Source: Streptomyces bicolor (GTDB lineage: Bacteria; Actinomycetota; Actinomycetes; Streptomycetales; Streptomycetaceae). From it: a stretch of 5,438 nt of DNA. This document shows positions 1 to 5,376 of the stretch, in pieces. The stretch covers positions 1 through 5,438 of the forward strand of contig NZ_JOFS01000081.1 in assembly GCF_000719285.1 (NCBI RefSeq), written 5' to 3'. The notes under the pieces were generated by a model, which saw only the letters and a program-made list of their open reading frames with translations, was not told the origin of the DNA and did no database searches. Each line of letters starts with the position of its first letter. Position 1 is the first letter of the stretch. Made by a program: the position numbers and the translations under genes.

Positions 1-89
1 ACCGCCGCTACGAGCGCAAAGCCGAGCACTTCCTGGCCTTCACCAGCATCGCCTGCACCCTCATCTGCTACCGCCGACTCACCAAATGA
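1..89 (+). CDS. IS5-family transposase, C-terminal end (partial)
   Basis: The reading frame that starts at base 3 gives RRYERKAEHFLAFTSIACTL followed by ICYRRLTK and a TGA at 87-89. The motif RYERKAEHFLAF...ACTLICYRRL is the well-known C-terminus of IS5-type DDE transposases common in Streptomyces; the Tyr-Glu-Arg-Lys stretch lies just after the catalytic glutamate helix region in this family. Only the last 28 codons are present, so integrity of the element cannot be judged. It catalyses cut-and-paste movement of its own insertion sequence and marks the left boundary of the rearranged segment. Family assignment rests on the C-terminal motif alone. Confidence 0.85.
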   Translation, partial: RRYERKAEHFLAFTSIACTLICYRRLTK

Positions 90-102
90 GATGACGTCTT
101 AG
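90..102 (+). repeat. Probable outer end (terminal inverted repeat) of the IS5-type element
   Basis: IS5-family elements usually end within a few tens of bases after the transposase stop. The bases GATGACGTCTTAG directly after the stop are a plausible terminal repeat. The other end of the element is outside the window, so neither the inverted repeat nor the target duplication can be confirmed and the exact boundary is a guess. Confidence 0.3.
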
Positions 103-149
103 GGTGGGGGAGAAAGCTGCAGGCAGACCAACAGAACCAGCAGTCCTTC

Positions 150-281
150 TCAGTGGTGAATCAGGAGTTCCCGCAGCAATCGAAAGACGTTCGCGGCAGC
201 CGAGACGGCGGCCAGAACCACGCCCCAGCGGGGCTTCGGATTGTGCTGTTCCCTCTGTCGCGAGGTACTGTCAGGCATCAC
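150..281 (-). CDS. Small putative membrane-associated protein (about 43 aa)
   Basis: I do not recognise the family. The minus strand reads MPDSTSRQREQHNPKPRW, then the hydrophobic run GVVLAAVSAAANVF, then RLLRELLIHH and TGA at 152-150. The layout is a basic, polar N-terminus with Pro and Arg, one short hydrophobic helix (about residues 18-32) and an amphipathic basic tail, as in single-pass or surface-anchored small membrane proteins. An AGGAGAGG Shine-Dalgarno at 298-291 lies 9 bases before a GTG at 281-279 and 12 before the ATG at 278-276; the GTG has the better spacing. A promoter-like element and a foldable leader lie upstream. The case for a real gene is the match of start, ribosome site, leader and hydrophobic pattern; homology was not tested. 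The overlapping plus-strand frame at 104-394 has no protein-like character. Confidence 0.5.
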   Translation of the reverse strand: MMPDSTSRQREQHNPKPRWGVVLAAVSAAANVFRLLRELLIHH

Positions 282-287
282 GATGCG

Positions 288-305
288 TCACCTCTCCTGT
301 GGTGA
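288..305 (-). promoter_or_regulatory. Hairpin that places the Shine-Dalgarno in its loop
   Basis: On the minus-strand transcript TCACC (305-301) can pair with GGTGA (292-288), leaving the 8-base loop ACAGGAGA with the Shine-Dalgarno core in it. This could present or, with a competing structure, mask the ribosome site of the small gene starting at 281. The stem is only 5 base pairs, so function is inference. Confidence 0.35.
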
Positions 306-313
306 TACTCGTT

Positions 314-361
314 GCCCGTCGGGGCGAGTTGAAGCTGTCCAGGCCGCTCGTGCCGACGGGC
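314..361 (-). promoter_or_regulatory. Structured 5' leader of the small minus-strand gene
   Basis: In the leader between the proposed promoter and the small gene, GCCCGTCGG (minus strand, 361-353) is perfectly complementary to CCGACGGGC (322-314), a 9-base-pair stem closing a 30-base interior. The interior contains a further CGAG/CTCG pairing (350-347 with 328-325). The leader is about 100 bases if transcription starts near 381. I do not match it to a riboswitch class I know; it could be an attenuator or simply GC-rich chance pairing. Confidence 0.35.
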
Positions 362-387
362 TGTCTCCCTTCAGGGGTTCGTGACAG

Positions 388-415
388 ACCGTAACAAGAG
401 ATCCGCGCTTCGCAA
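388..415 (-). promoter_or_regulatory. Candidate housekeeping-sigma promoter for the small gene
   Basis: The minus strand has TTGCGA (415-410), a 16-base spacer and TACGGT (393-388), which fits the loose Streptomyces HrdB-type consensus TTGACn / TAnnnT. Transcription would begin near 381, giving a leader of about 100 bases. The region around it (400-460) is more A/T-rich than its surroundings. Such matches occur by chance, so this rests mainly on its position. Confidence 0.35.
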
Positions 416-490
416 ATTCGATCTCGCCTATTCGGACACGGATTTACTTGCTCCTAGCGGGACTTGTGAGCGGAGCCACCGATTCCGAAA

Positions 491-530
491 GGTCGGGTCT
501 GGTTGACTGGTCGGCCAGTCGAGCCCGATC
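491..530 (-). terminator. Hairpin downstream of the DUF5926 remnant
   Basis: GACTGG (505-510) and CCAGTC (515-520) form a perfect inner stem with a TCGG loop. An outer stem pairs 491-497 with 524-530 (7 pairs including one G-T). The hairpin lies 13 bases past the DUF5926 stop on the minus strand, as expected for a transcription terminator of that gene; there is no strong U-tract, which is common in Streptomyces. Confidence 0.5.
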
Positions 531-543
531 TCGTCACGTTCTG

Positions 544-1333
544 TCAACTGAGCGTGGCCTGCCGGCGTGGTGAGGCCGCCGCGCGCGACGCTCGTCGGCG
601 GTCAGCGGTGCCTCCTAGGGGAGGGCCGCCGCGAGGCACTCGGTGAACTCGGGCCGCCGGCTTCTCGACGTCCTGCGCGCCGACCCCGCTCGGCAGATCC
701 CAGACCGGAATGACGAGCCCGTGAGCGTGGAGGGAAATCACGAGGCGGGTGCTCATCGAGGCTAGCGGCCCACCACGAGCAGCCACACGAGGGCGTCCAG
801 AAGCTGCTCCTCCGCGTGCGGCATGACCCGGCGCAGGTGGTTCTTGCCTGGCATCTCGCAAGTCCACGCCAGTGAGCCTGTCGGCGGGGTACCCGCTACG
901 TTGGCCTGCTCGAGCGAGTCGGTCACCCGGCGTGGCGTTTTCCGCGTCCGGGACCAGAACTCGAAGCCGCTGTGCACAATCGGCTCGAACGCGCCTTCGG
1001 GGTGAGGCCGCGGCTGATGTCGCCGGACGCCGTGTCGTTCTGCAGGCCCAGTAGCACCGAGCCGTCGTCGCAGCGCAGGGCCGGCCAGGCCATCGGAAGC
1101 ACCGTCGCCAGCGTGACGGATGGGACGCCCTCGGGCTGGCCGCCCTTCAAGGGCAGCTCCACCATGGCCGCCGGCAGCAGCTCACGCAGCGCCACCCAGC
1201 CGCACTTGCCCGGAAGTCCCTCGAAGGGACGGTGCACCAGCTCGGTCACGACGTGCGCGGGGGCACGTACTGGAAAGGCTTTGCAGCGCTGGCCGGTGGG
1301 CTCGGCCTTCGTCTGGGGTCGCTTCTTGGCCAT
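544..1333 (-). pseudogene. DUF5926 family protein, decayed copy
   Basis: Three minus-strand pieces line up in order with the Streptomyces DUF5926 protein (normally a little over 300 residues, function unknown). Piece 1 starts at ATG 1333 with MAKKRPQTKA and holds ELVHRPFEGLPG, GVPSVTLATVLPMAWPALR and DGSVLLGLQNDTASGD. Piece 2, in another frame, holds VHSGFEFW, VTDSLEQAN and KNHLRRVMPHAEEQLLDAL, with a stop at 764-762. Piece 3 holds HAHGLVIPVWDLPSGV and DVEKPAA and ends in QATLS plus TGA at 546-544. Lesions seen: loss of most of the N-terminal Cys-rich SEC-C-like motif, a deletion after SGDISRGL, a compensating frameshift pair after FEFW (VPDAENATP is found out of frame), loss before HAHGL, and an in-frame TAG at 617-615 just before APLTADERRAR. 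It is certainly non-functional as a single protein. The family is usually found intact in Streptomyces, so this is probably a second, redundant copy; that is inference. Family recognition is from memory of the conserved blocks. Confidence 0.8.
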
Positions 1334-1511
1334 CGTGGGGTATCACCCGGTTACGGCTCGTCTCACGCGAGGCGCCCCCGGACATCGGCGGCACCGTGGC
1401 GGGCGACCGTCGCGAACACTGAGCACCAGAGCGGCCAACTGAAGTGCGCAGTGGCTTCCCAATGGGGAAGTCAAGCTGTGTCGACGGGCAGCATCCAGTT
1501 TCGTGATCAGC
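1334..1511. other. DUF5926 upstream flank and breakpoint into cas7e
   Basis: No gene is supported here. From 1334 to roughly 1425 the sequence reads as the 5' flank of the DUF5926 copy on the minus strand. Recognisable Cas7e protein sequence begins on the plus strand at about 1512. The join therefore lies between about 1425 and 1510, and it explains why the plus-strand open frame begins far upstream at 1232: that part is only antisense to DUF5926. Confidence 0.6.
1453..1472. repeat. Inverted repeat at the cas7e breakpoint
   Basis: CTTCCC (1455-1460) and GGGAAG (1465-1470) flank AATG; the stem extends by a G-T and a G-C pair to 1453-1472. It sits where the DUF5926 flank meets the truncated cas7e, and its right arm contains the GGGGAAG that could act as ribosome site for GTG 1478. 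It might be a relic of a mobile-element end or may be incidental. Confidence 0.45.
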
Positions 1512-2536
1512 GCGCCGCCCGCACCCGCATGCTGCCCCTGCGCGTTGCCGACGCCCTGCGCGAGGCCGGCTGGCCGACGGACCTGGCAGCCTTCGCCGGC
1601 GCCCAGATCGTGCGCTCGGCCACCAGGGAGGGACTGAAGACAGAAGAAGGCCGAGGCATCACCTCGGTCACGCTTTACCTGCCGCGCACCGTGCTCGATG
1701 AGCTCACCGACCTGTGCGCCGAACACCGCCCGCAGCTGGAAGAGGCCCTTGCCAAGGAGAAGGCGGAGAAGGCACGGGAGGCCGAAGCCGAGGCCAAGGG
1801 CCCCCGCAAGAAGGCAAGGAAGGAGAAGACGGAGGCCGTTCTGCCCACGCCCACCGTCGCCGCCCTTATCCGCCGGCGCACGGCCACCATCAATCTCTTC
1901 GGCCGCATGCTCGCCGAAGTGCCCGGTGCCCAGGTCGATGGCGCCGTGCAGATGGCGCACGCCTTCTGCGTCCACCAAAGCGGCCAGCAGCCCGACTACT
2001 TCACCGCGGTGGAGGACTGGTCGCTGCCCCACGAGGCGGGCAGCGCGCACCTGCAGACGAGCTTCTTCACCACCGGCCTGCTCTACCGCTATACCACCGT
2101 CAACCTCACCGAACTGACCCGCAACCTGAATGGCGACCACGACCAGGCCCTGCACCTGCTGGAGCTGTTCGCCGAGGCGTTCATCGAAGTCATGCCCGGC
2201 GCGAAGAAGACGGCCACCGCCCCGCACACCTACCCCTACCTGGTGCACTACGCGGTGCGCGACCGCCGCCCCGTCTCCCTCGCCACTGCCTTCGAACAGC
2301 CCGTCAAAAGCGCGCCCGGCGGCGGCTACATCACCCCCGCCGTCCAAGCCCTGTCCCAGTACGCCGGCGCATTGAACCGGCTGTTGGGCAATCGCCGCCT
2401 GATCGGCTCCGGCTACGCCACCGCGCACGACGCACCCGTCGACCACCTCGGCACCGTTCACGCCAGCTTCGACGACCTGACGGACGCGCTCACCCAGACC
2501 GCCGCCCAGTCCTCCGCGACACGGGCGGCCGCATGA
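1478..2536 (+). CDS. cas7e: Type I-E Cascade backbone protein Cas7e (CasC/Cse4), 5'-truncated
   Basis: Cas7e polymerises along the crRNA to form the Cascade backbone. The frame contains the family blocks RMLPLRVADALREAGWP, LAAFAGAQIVRSAT and GLKTEE (codons from 1529), then SVTLYLPRTVLDEL, the core VDGAVQMAHAFCVH...DYFTAVED, and LQTSFFTTGLLYRYTTVNL followed by LTRNLN, and ends with TGA at 2534-2536. What is missing is the N-terminal block of about 55-60 residues that normally carries NLNRDD, PK and RTRVSSQxxKRA, part of the first RRM strand and crRNA-binding surface. Homology starts at about 1512. The frame is open back to 1232, but that part is antisense to another gene. GTG 1478 is chosen because GGGGAAG lies 7 bases upstream; ATG 1529 is the alternative without a ribosome site. 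A Lys/Glu/Ala-rich, probably helical insert lies at about 1728-1833. The gene overlaps cas5e by ATGA. It is probably non-functional in Cascade as it stands. Confidence 0.85.
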   Translation: MSTGSIQFRDQRAARTRMLPLRVADALREAGWPTDLAAFAGAQIVRSATREGLKTEEGRGITSVTLYLPRTVLDELTDLCAEHRPQLEEALAKEKAEKAREAEAEAKGPRKKARKEKTEAVLPTPTVAALIRRRTATINLFGRMLAEVPGAQVDGAVQMAHAFCVHQSGQQPDYFTAVEDWSLPHEAGSAHLQTSFFTTGLLYRYTTVNLTELTRNLNGDHDQALHLLELFAEAFIEVMPGAKKTATAPHTYPYLVHYAVRDRRPVSLATAFEQPVKSAPGGGYITPAVQALSQYAGALNRLLGNRRLIGSGYATAHDAPVDHLGTVHASFDDLTDALTQTAAQSSATRAAA

Positions 2537-3323
2537 ACGGCATCCTGCTGCGCCTGGCCGCCCCGCTGATGTCGTTCGGGGAACACGCTGCCTTCCACTA
2601 CCGCGACATCCTCCCTTTCCCCACCCGCTCCGCCCTCATCGGTCTCTTCGCCGCCGCGGACGGGCGCTCGCGCGAAGAAGCCCTCGCCCCCGACACGGAC
2701 ACCCACAACAGCCCCTACGCGGACCTGGAGTTCACCGTCCGCATCGACCGCCCCGGCATCCGCCACACCGACTACCACACCGTCGGCGGCGGCCGCCCTC
2801 ACAAACAGGGCCTGCGCCCTAGCGCCGGTGACTACCGGGCTCAGAACAAGTCCACCCTCATCAGCAAGCGCGTCTACCTCGCCGACGCCGTCTTCACACT
2901 CGCCGTCCAAGGCCCCGACCCGCTCCTGGAGCACCTCATCCAGCGGCTCGAACAGCCCGCCTTCAGCACCTACCTGGGTCGGCGAGCCTGCATCCCCGAC
3001 GAACCCCTCGTCCTGGGGGGCCGCACCCTGACCCCGTCGGTGAACTCCGCCATCGTGTTCCGCTCAGCCTGGCCGCCGCGCCGCGCCGCGAGCAAGCCAC
3101 AGTGCCGGTGGACTTCATCTGGGAACGACAGCCCGATCACGTGCCCGCCGCCCCCTCCCACCGCGAAGTCGCCGACGTGCCCGTCGACTTCACCCCCAAC
3201 CGGCGCTTCCACGACACCCGCCACGTCTGGCGCACCACCGAACCCATGCGCGCCGACCTTTACGCCCCACCGCCCGCGATCACCGCGCTCGCCGCCTACA
3301 TCCGACCAGGACGCTCCCTGTGA
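2533..3323 (+). pseudogene. cas5e: Type I-E Cascade protein Cas5e (CasD), one frameshift
   Basis: Cas5e binds the 5' handle of the crRNA at the foot of Cascade. ATG 2533 overlaps the cas7e stop by 4 bases. Frame 1 gives MNGILLRLAAPLMSFGEHA, PFPTRSALIGLFAAADG (about 28-44), HTDYHTVGGG (about 78-87), KRVYLADAVFTLAV (about 112-125) and STYLGRRACIPDEPLVLG (about 145-162), all standard Cas5e blocks. The homologous continuation HPDPVGELRHRVPLSLAAAP, then VPVDFIWE and FTPNRRFHDTRHVWRT, is in frame 3 and ends at TGA 3321-3323. The switch falls on the six-G run at 3015-3020; one missing G is the simplest explanation. With that base restored the protein would be 263 residues, a normal length. As written, frame 1 stays open to 3336 with a foreign Pro/Ser-rich tail of about 105 residues. 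A sequencing error, a true mutation or slippage at the G run are all possible. The restored stop overlaps the cas6e GTG by 4 bases. Confidence 0.88.
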
Positions 3324-4036
3324 CCAGCACCCCTGACATGCTCGCCACCACGGCGACGCTGACCCGGATCCGCCTCAACCGCCGTAACAAGACCGTCCGC
3401 CGCGACCTGACCGACACCGTCAGCCTGCACAAGACCGTGATGCTCCTGGCCCCCGACGACCTCGGCGAGCACCCCCGTCACAAAGCTGGTCTGCTCTTCC
3501 GCCTGGAAGACGCCACTGACGACGCCCCTCCCACCCTGCTCATCCAGTCCCACCAGCCGCCCGACCTCACCCGCCTGCCCCAGGACTACGGCACCGCCGA
3601 AACCCGTGCCCTGCACCCCATGTTCCAAGCACTGGCCCCCGGCCGAGCGGTGCGCTACCGCATCACCGCCAACGCCAGCGCCGTCCGCCGCGCCCTGGAC
3701 GACCACCAGCCCGTCGACAACAGGCGCGGCAGGCAAGTCGTCGCCCTCTATGGCGACGACGCCATGGCCTGGTGGCAGCGCCGCGCCCATCAGGCGGGCC
3801 TCGCCCTGACCACGACCGACACCACCCCCGCCCGTTTCCGCCGCCCCCGCAAGCGCCCGCACCCCACCACCGAGGCGGGCGAAGCTGATCACGCCCCCGG
3901 TCCCCTGCACGTGCTGACCCGCTTCGATGGCCTGGCCACCATCACCGAAGCCGACCGGCTGCGCCACGCCGTGCTCACCGGCATCGGCCGCGGCAAGCCC
4001 TACGGCGCCGGACTGCTCTCCCTCCTCCCCGCTTGA
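3320..4036 (+). CDS. cas6e: Type I-E crRNA endoribonuclease Cas6e (CasE/Cse3)
   Basis: Cas6e cuts CRISPR transcripts at the repeat hairpin and stays bound to the crRNA 3' end in Cascade. The 238-residue frame has the expected size (about 200-240) and no lesion. The N-terminal RRM begins with ATLTRIRLNRRNKTVRRDL. LHKTVMLL carries His37, the position of the catalytic His of the family. TLLIQS, RYRITANAS and WWQRRA are further family blocks, and the C-terminal glycine-rich RNA-binding loop is GIGRGKPYGAGLLSL at residues 221-235. GTG 3320 overlaps the cas5e stop (GTGA), as in translationally coupled cas operons; ATG 3338 is an alternative start. This is the only clearly intact Cascade gene in the window. 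If no CRISPR array of matching repeat survives elsewhere it would have no substrate. Confidence 0.93.
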   Translation: MTSTPDMLATTATLTRIRLNRRNKTVRRDLTDTVSLHKTVMLLAPDDLGEHPRHKAGLLFRLEDATDDAPPTLLIQSHQPPDLTRLPQDYGTAETRALHPMFQALAPGRAVRYRITANASAVRRALDDHQPVDNRRGRQVVALYGDDAMAWWQRRAHQAGLALTTTDTTPARFRRPRKRPHPTTEAGEADHAPGPLHVLTRFDGLATITEADRLRHAVLTGIGRGKPYGAGLLSLLPA

Positions 4037-4069
4037 CCCACCCCCACCCGAGGAAGATCCCGGATCTCT

Positions 4070-4956
4070 GTGCCCGCCACGCCCTCACCCGACGGCCCCT
4101 ACGACACCACCTCCCTGCGCGCCGCCGCCGTACGCCGCCTGCTGCGCCTGCGTAATGCCGAACGCCTGACCCAATACGACGTGCGCACTGTCGCCGCCGC
4201 CTTCACCGTCCACTGGCGCACCGTGCGCCGCTGGATGGACAACGCCACCGCCCACCACGGCACCTACACCCCCCAAGGCCGCCCCCATTTCACCCTCACC
4301 CCGGCCATGCACGACGCCCTGGCCCGATGGAACGGCAACGCAGCAGCCACCTACCGCGAACTCGTCGACGACGGCATCTTCGGCAACCCGCCCCGCGTAT
4401 CCCAGGCAACCTTCTACCGCGCCCTCGACCGGGAACTCACCCCCGGCCAGCGCGCCGCCCTTAAAGGAGGCGAAGCAGCCCGTCGCCGCCACGACGTCCA
4501 CGCCCTGCGCCCGCACGGCAACCGCAACGACGTCTGGGAGACTGACCATGTCGAAGCCAGCGTCTTCGTCAACATCGACGGACGACGCAGCAAACCCTGG
4601 ATCACCTGGTTCATCGACCACTCCACCGCCGTCATCTGCGGGCTGGCCTCACCCCCCACCAGCCCAGCCAGGACGCCATCCTGGCCGCCGCCCGCGACGC
4701 CATCCTCTGCACGGAGCACCACCGGCCCTTCGGCGGCATCCCCCGCAAGATCCGCACCGACCGCGGCCGTGACTTCCTGGGCAAGTGCGTGGACGAGGCG
4801 TTCAAAAAGTTCGGCACCGAACTGATCGTCCTGCCGCCCTACAGCCCCCACCCGAAACCTTCATCACCGTCGTCCTTGACTGGGTGGAGTGGTGGAACAA
4901 CGACCACACCATCGCCCGCCTCCACCGGCGCACCCCCGCCCAGGCCTGGCACGCCG
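4070..4956 (+). pseudogene. Mu/TniA/TnsB-type DDE transposase, frameshifted and internally deleted
   Basis: Members of this group join transposon ends to target DNA and work with an AAA+ partner. The first 193 codons hold a helix-turn-helix (about 33-57, TQYDVRTVAAAFTVHWRTVR), a second winged-helix-like region (about 90-120, YRELVDD...VSQATFYRAL), then the catalytic core with WETDHVEASVFV (first Asp 159) and WITWFIDHST. At about 4648-4650 one base seems lost and the protein continues in frame 1: TPHQPSQDAILAAARDAI, IPRKIRTDRGRDFL (second Asp, codon 4759), LIVLPPYSPH. Near 4851 the text jumps to frame 3, ETFITVVLDWVEWWNNDHTI and RRTPAQAWHADLT; about 55-60 residues expected between SPH and this block, including the catalytic Glu, are gone. 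The start GTG 4070 is weakly served by GAGGA at 4050-4054. It begins only 33 bases after cas6e on the same strand. IS481- or IS3-type integrases are less likely given the two HTH regions and the WWN...TPxQAW C-terminal block. Confidence 0.72.
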
Positions 4957-4957
4957 A

Positions 4958-5182
4958 CCTCACTGCATCCTCCTCTGGCAGCGCTACAAGCCCCTCACTC
5001 CAGGCGAAGTTCTCACCGTCATCCCCCAATACCACCCGCTGTGGACCGCCGTCCCCACCGACGACCTGCTGTGGATCGACGACGTCGTCTGCCACGGCAA
5101 CTTCCGCCAATGGGCCAAGCTCACCTATCTGATGCTCGAAGCCCAAGGCAGCCTGGACGAGCCTGCCGAAACAACGACCTGA
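4958..5182 (+). pseudogene. C-terminal remnant of a MuB/TniB/TnsC-like AAA+ ATPase
   Basis: From about 4961 frame 2 reads HCILLWQRYKPLTPGEVLTV, then IPQYHPLW, then DDLLWIDDVVCHGNFRQWAK, then LTYLMLEA, and stops with TGA at 5180-5182. The order of an aromatic-rich strand, PLTPxEV, a long helix and GNFRxWAKLT resembles the end of the AAA+ module and lid in transposition ATPases that partner with Mu/Tn7-like transposases. Walker A, Walker B and everything before this point are absent: the segment is joined directly to the transposase tail, so one deletion removed the end of one gene and most of the next. Its position right after a TniA/TnsB-like gene supports the assignment; the motif match alone is moderate. 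It cannot hydrolyse ATP. Confidence 0.5.
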
Positions 5183-5303
5183 CGGCTTCCACGCATCCAC
5201 CGGCTCGCATGCCGCCGGTGACGCTCCCCGCTCCGCCTACAGCCGCGACCTCGTACGCGCTGTCCTCAGCCGACTGGACCCCACCCAACGGCATTTCGAC
5301 TGA
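5183..5303 (+). other. Possible out-of-frame tail of the ATPase remnant
   Basis: After the TGA at 5182 another frame, open from 5133, reads GFHASTGSHAAGDAP and then SAYSRDLVRAVLSRLDPTQ to a TGA at 5301-5303. The last part looks like an amphipathic protein helix, and such a tail would fit the ATPase C-terminus if one base was gained near 5160-5180. It could equally be chance coding in GC-rich DNA. Confidence 0.25.
5198..5220 (+). terminator. Hairpin after the transposition gene remnants
   Basis: CACCGGC (5198-5204) pairs perfectly with GCCGGTG (5214-5220) around a 9-base loop, 15 bases after the TGA at 5182. There is no U-tract. It may terminate the plus-strand operon or be incidental. Confidence 0.25.
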
Positions 5304-5376
5304 CCCTGCCGGGAGAGCCTGGGCAGCGGTCACCGCGGGTGTGTCAATTTAACGGCTGATCTTGTTTGTTGAGTGG
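5304..5376. other. Non-coding junction and end of the right-hand IS256-type element
   Basis: This stretch contains no supported gene. It turns noticeably A/T-richer from about 5341 on, which marks the untranslated end of the IS256-type element following its transposase stop. The palindrome GCGGTCACCGC at 5326-5336 lies right at the presumed outer end and may be part of the insertion target. Confidence 0.45.
5339..5364 (-). repeat. Putative terminal inverted repeat of the IS256-type element
   Basis: The sequence GTGTGTCAATTTAACGGCTG, 12 bases outside the transposase stop, is of the kind seen at the ends of actinobacterial IS256-family elements. The partner end is outside the window, so the repeat and its exact border are unverified. 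Confidence 0.4.

Noticed and set aside
314..361. Leader stem as a known riboswitch (for example cyclic-di-AMP or cobalamin type)
   Set aside because: The conserved sequence elements of those classes that I know are not visible; only the pairing is supported.
104..394. Plus-strand open frame of 96 codons after the IS5 end
   Set aside because: No protein-like pattern or ribosome site; the minus-strand small gene and leader explain the same DNA better.
1232..1477. Upstream part of the long open frame as a genuine N-terminus of Cas7e
   Set aside because: It is antisense to the DUF5926 remnant and its flank, and shows no Cas7e similarity before about 1512.
1343..2461. Minus-strand open frame of 372 codons opposite cas7e
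   Set aside because: Gly/Ala/Val-rich low-complexity translation typical of the antisense strand of high-GC genes; cas7e is clearly the coding strand.
1714..2532. Frame-1 extension upstream of cas5e suggesting a larger fusion protein
   Set aside because: Arg/Pro-rich shadow of cas7e; Cas5e homology begins precisely at ATG 2533, which overlaps the cas7e stop.
3296..3967. Minus-strand open frame of 223 codons opposite cas6e
   Set aside because: Same antisense effect, Gly/Val-rich with no recognisable domain.
4789..5352. Plus-strand frame of 187 codons at the right end as one gene
   Set aside because: Only its first 20-odd codons match the transposase; the rest is Pro/Ser/Thr-rich shadow of the other frames.
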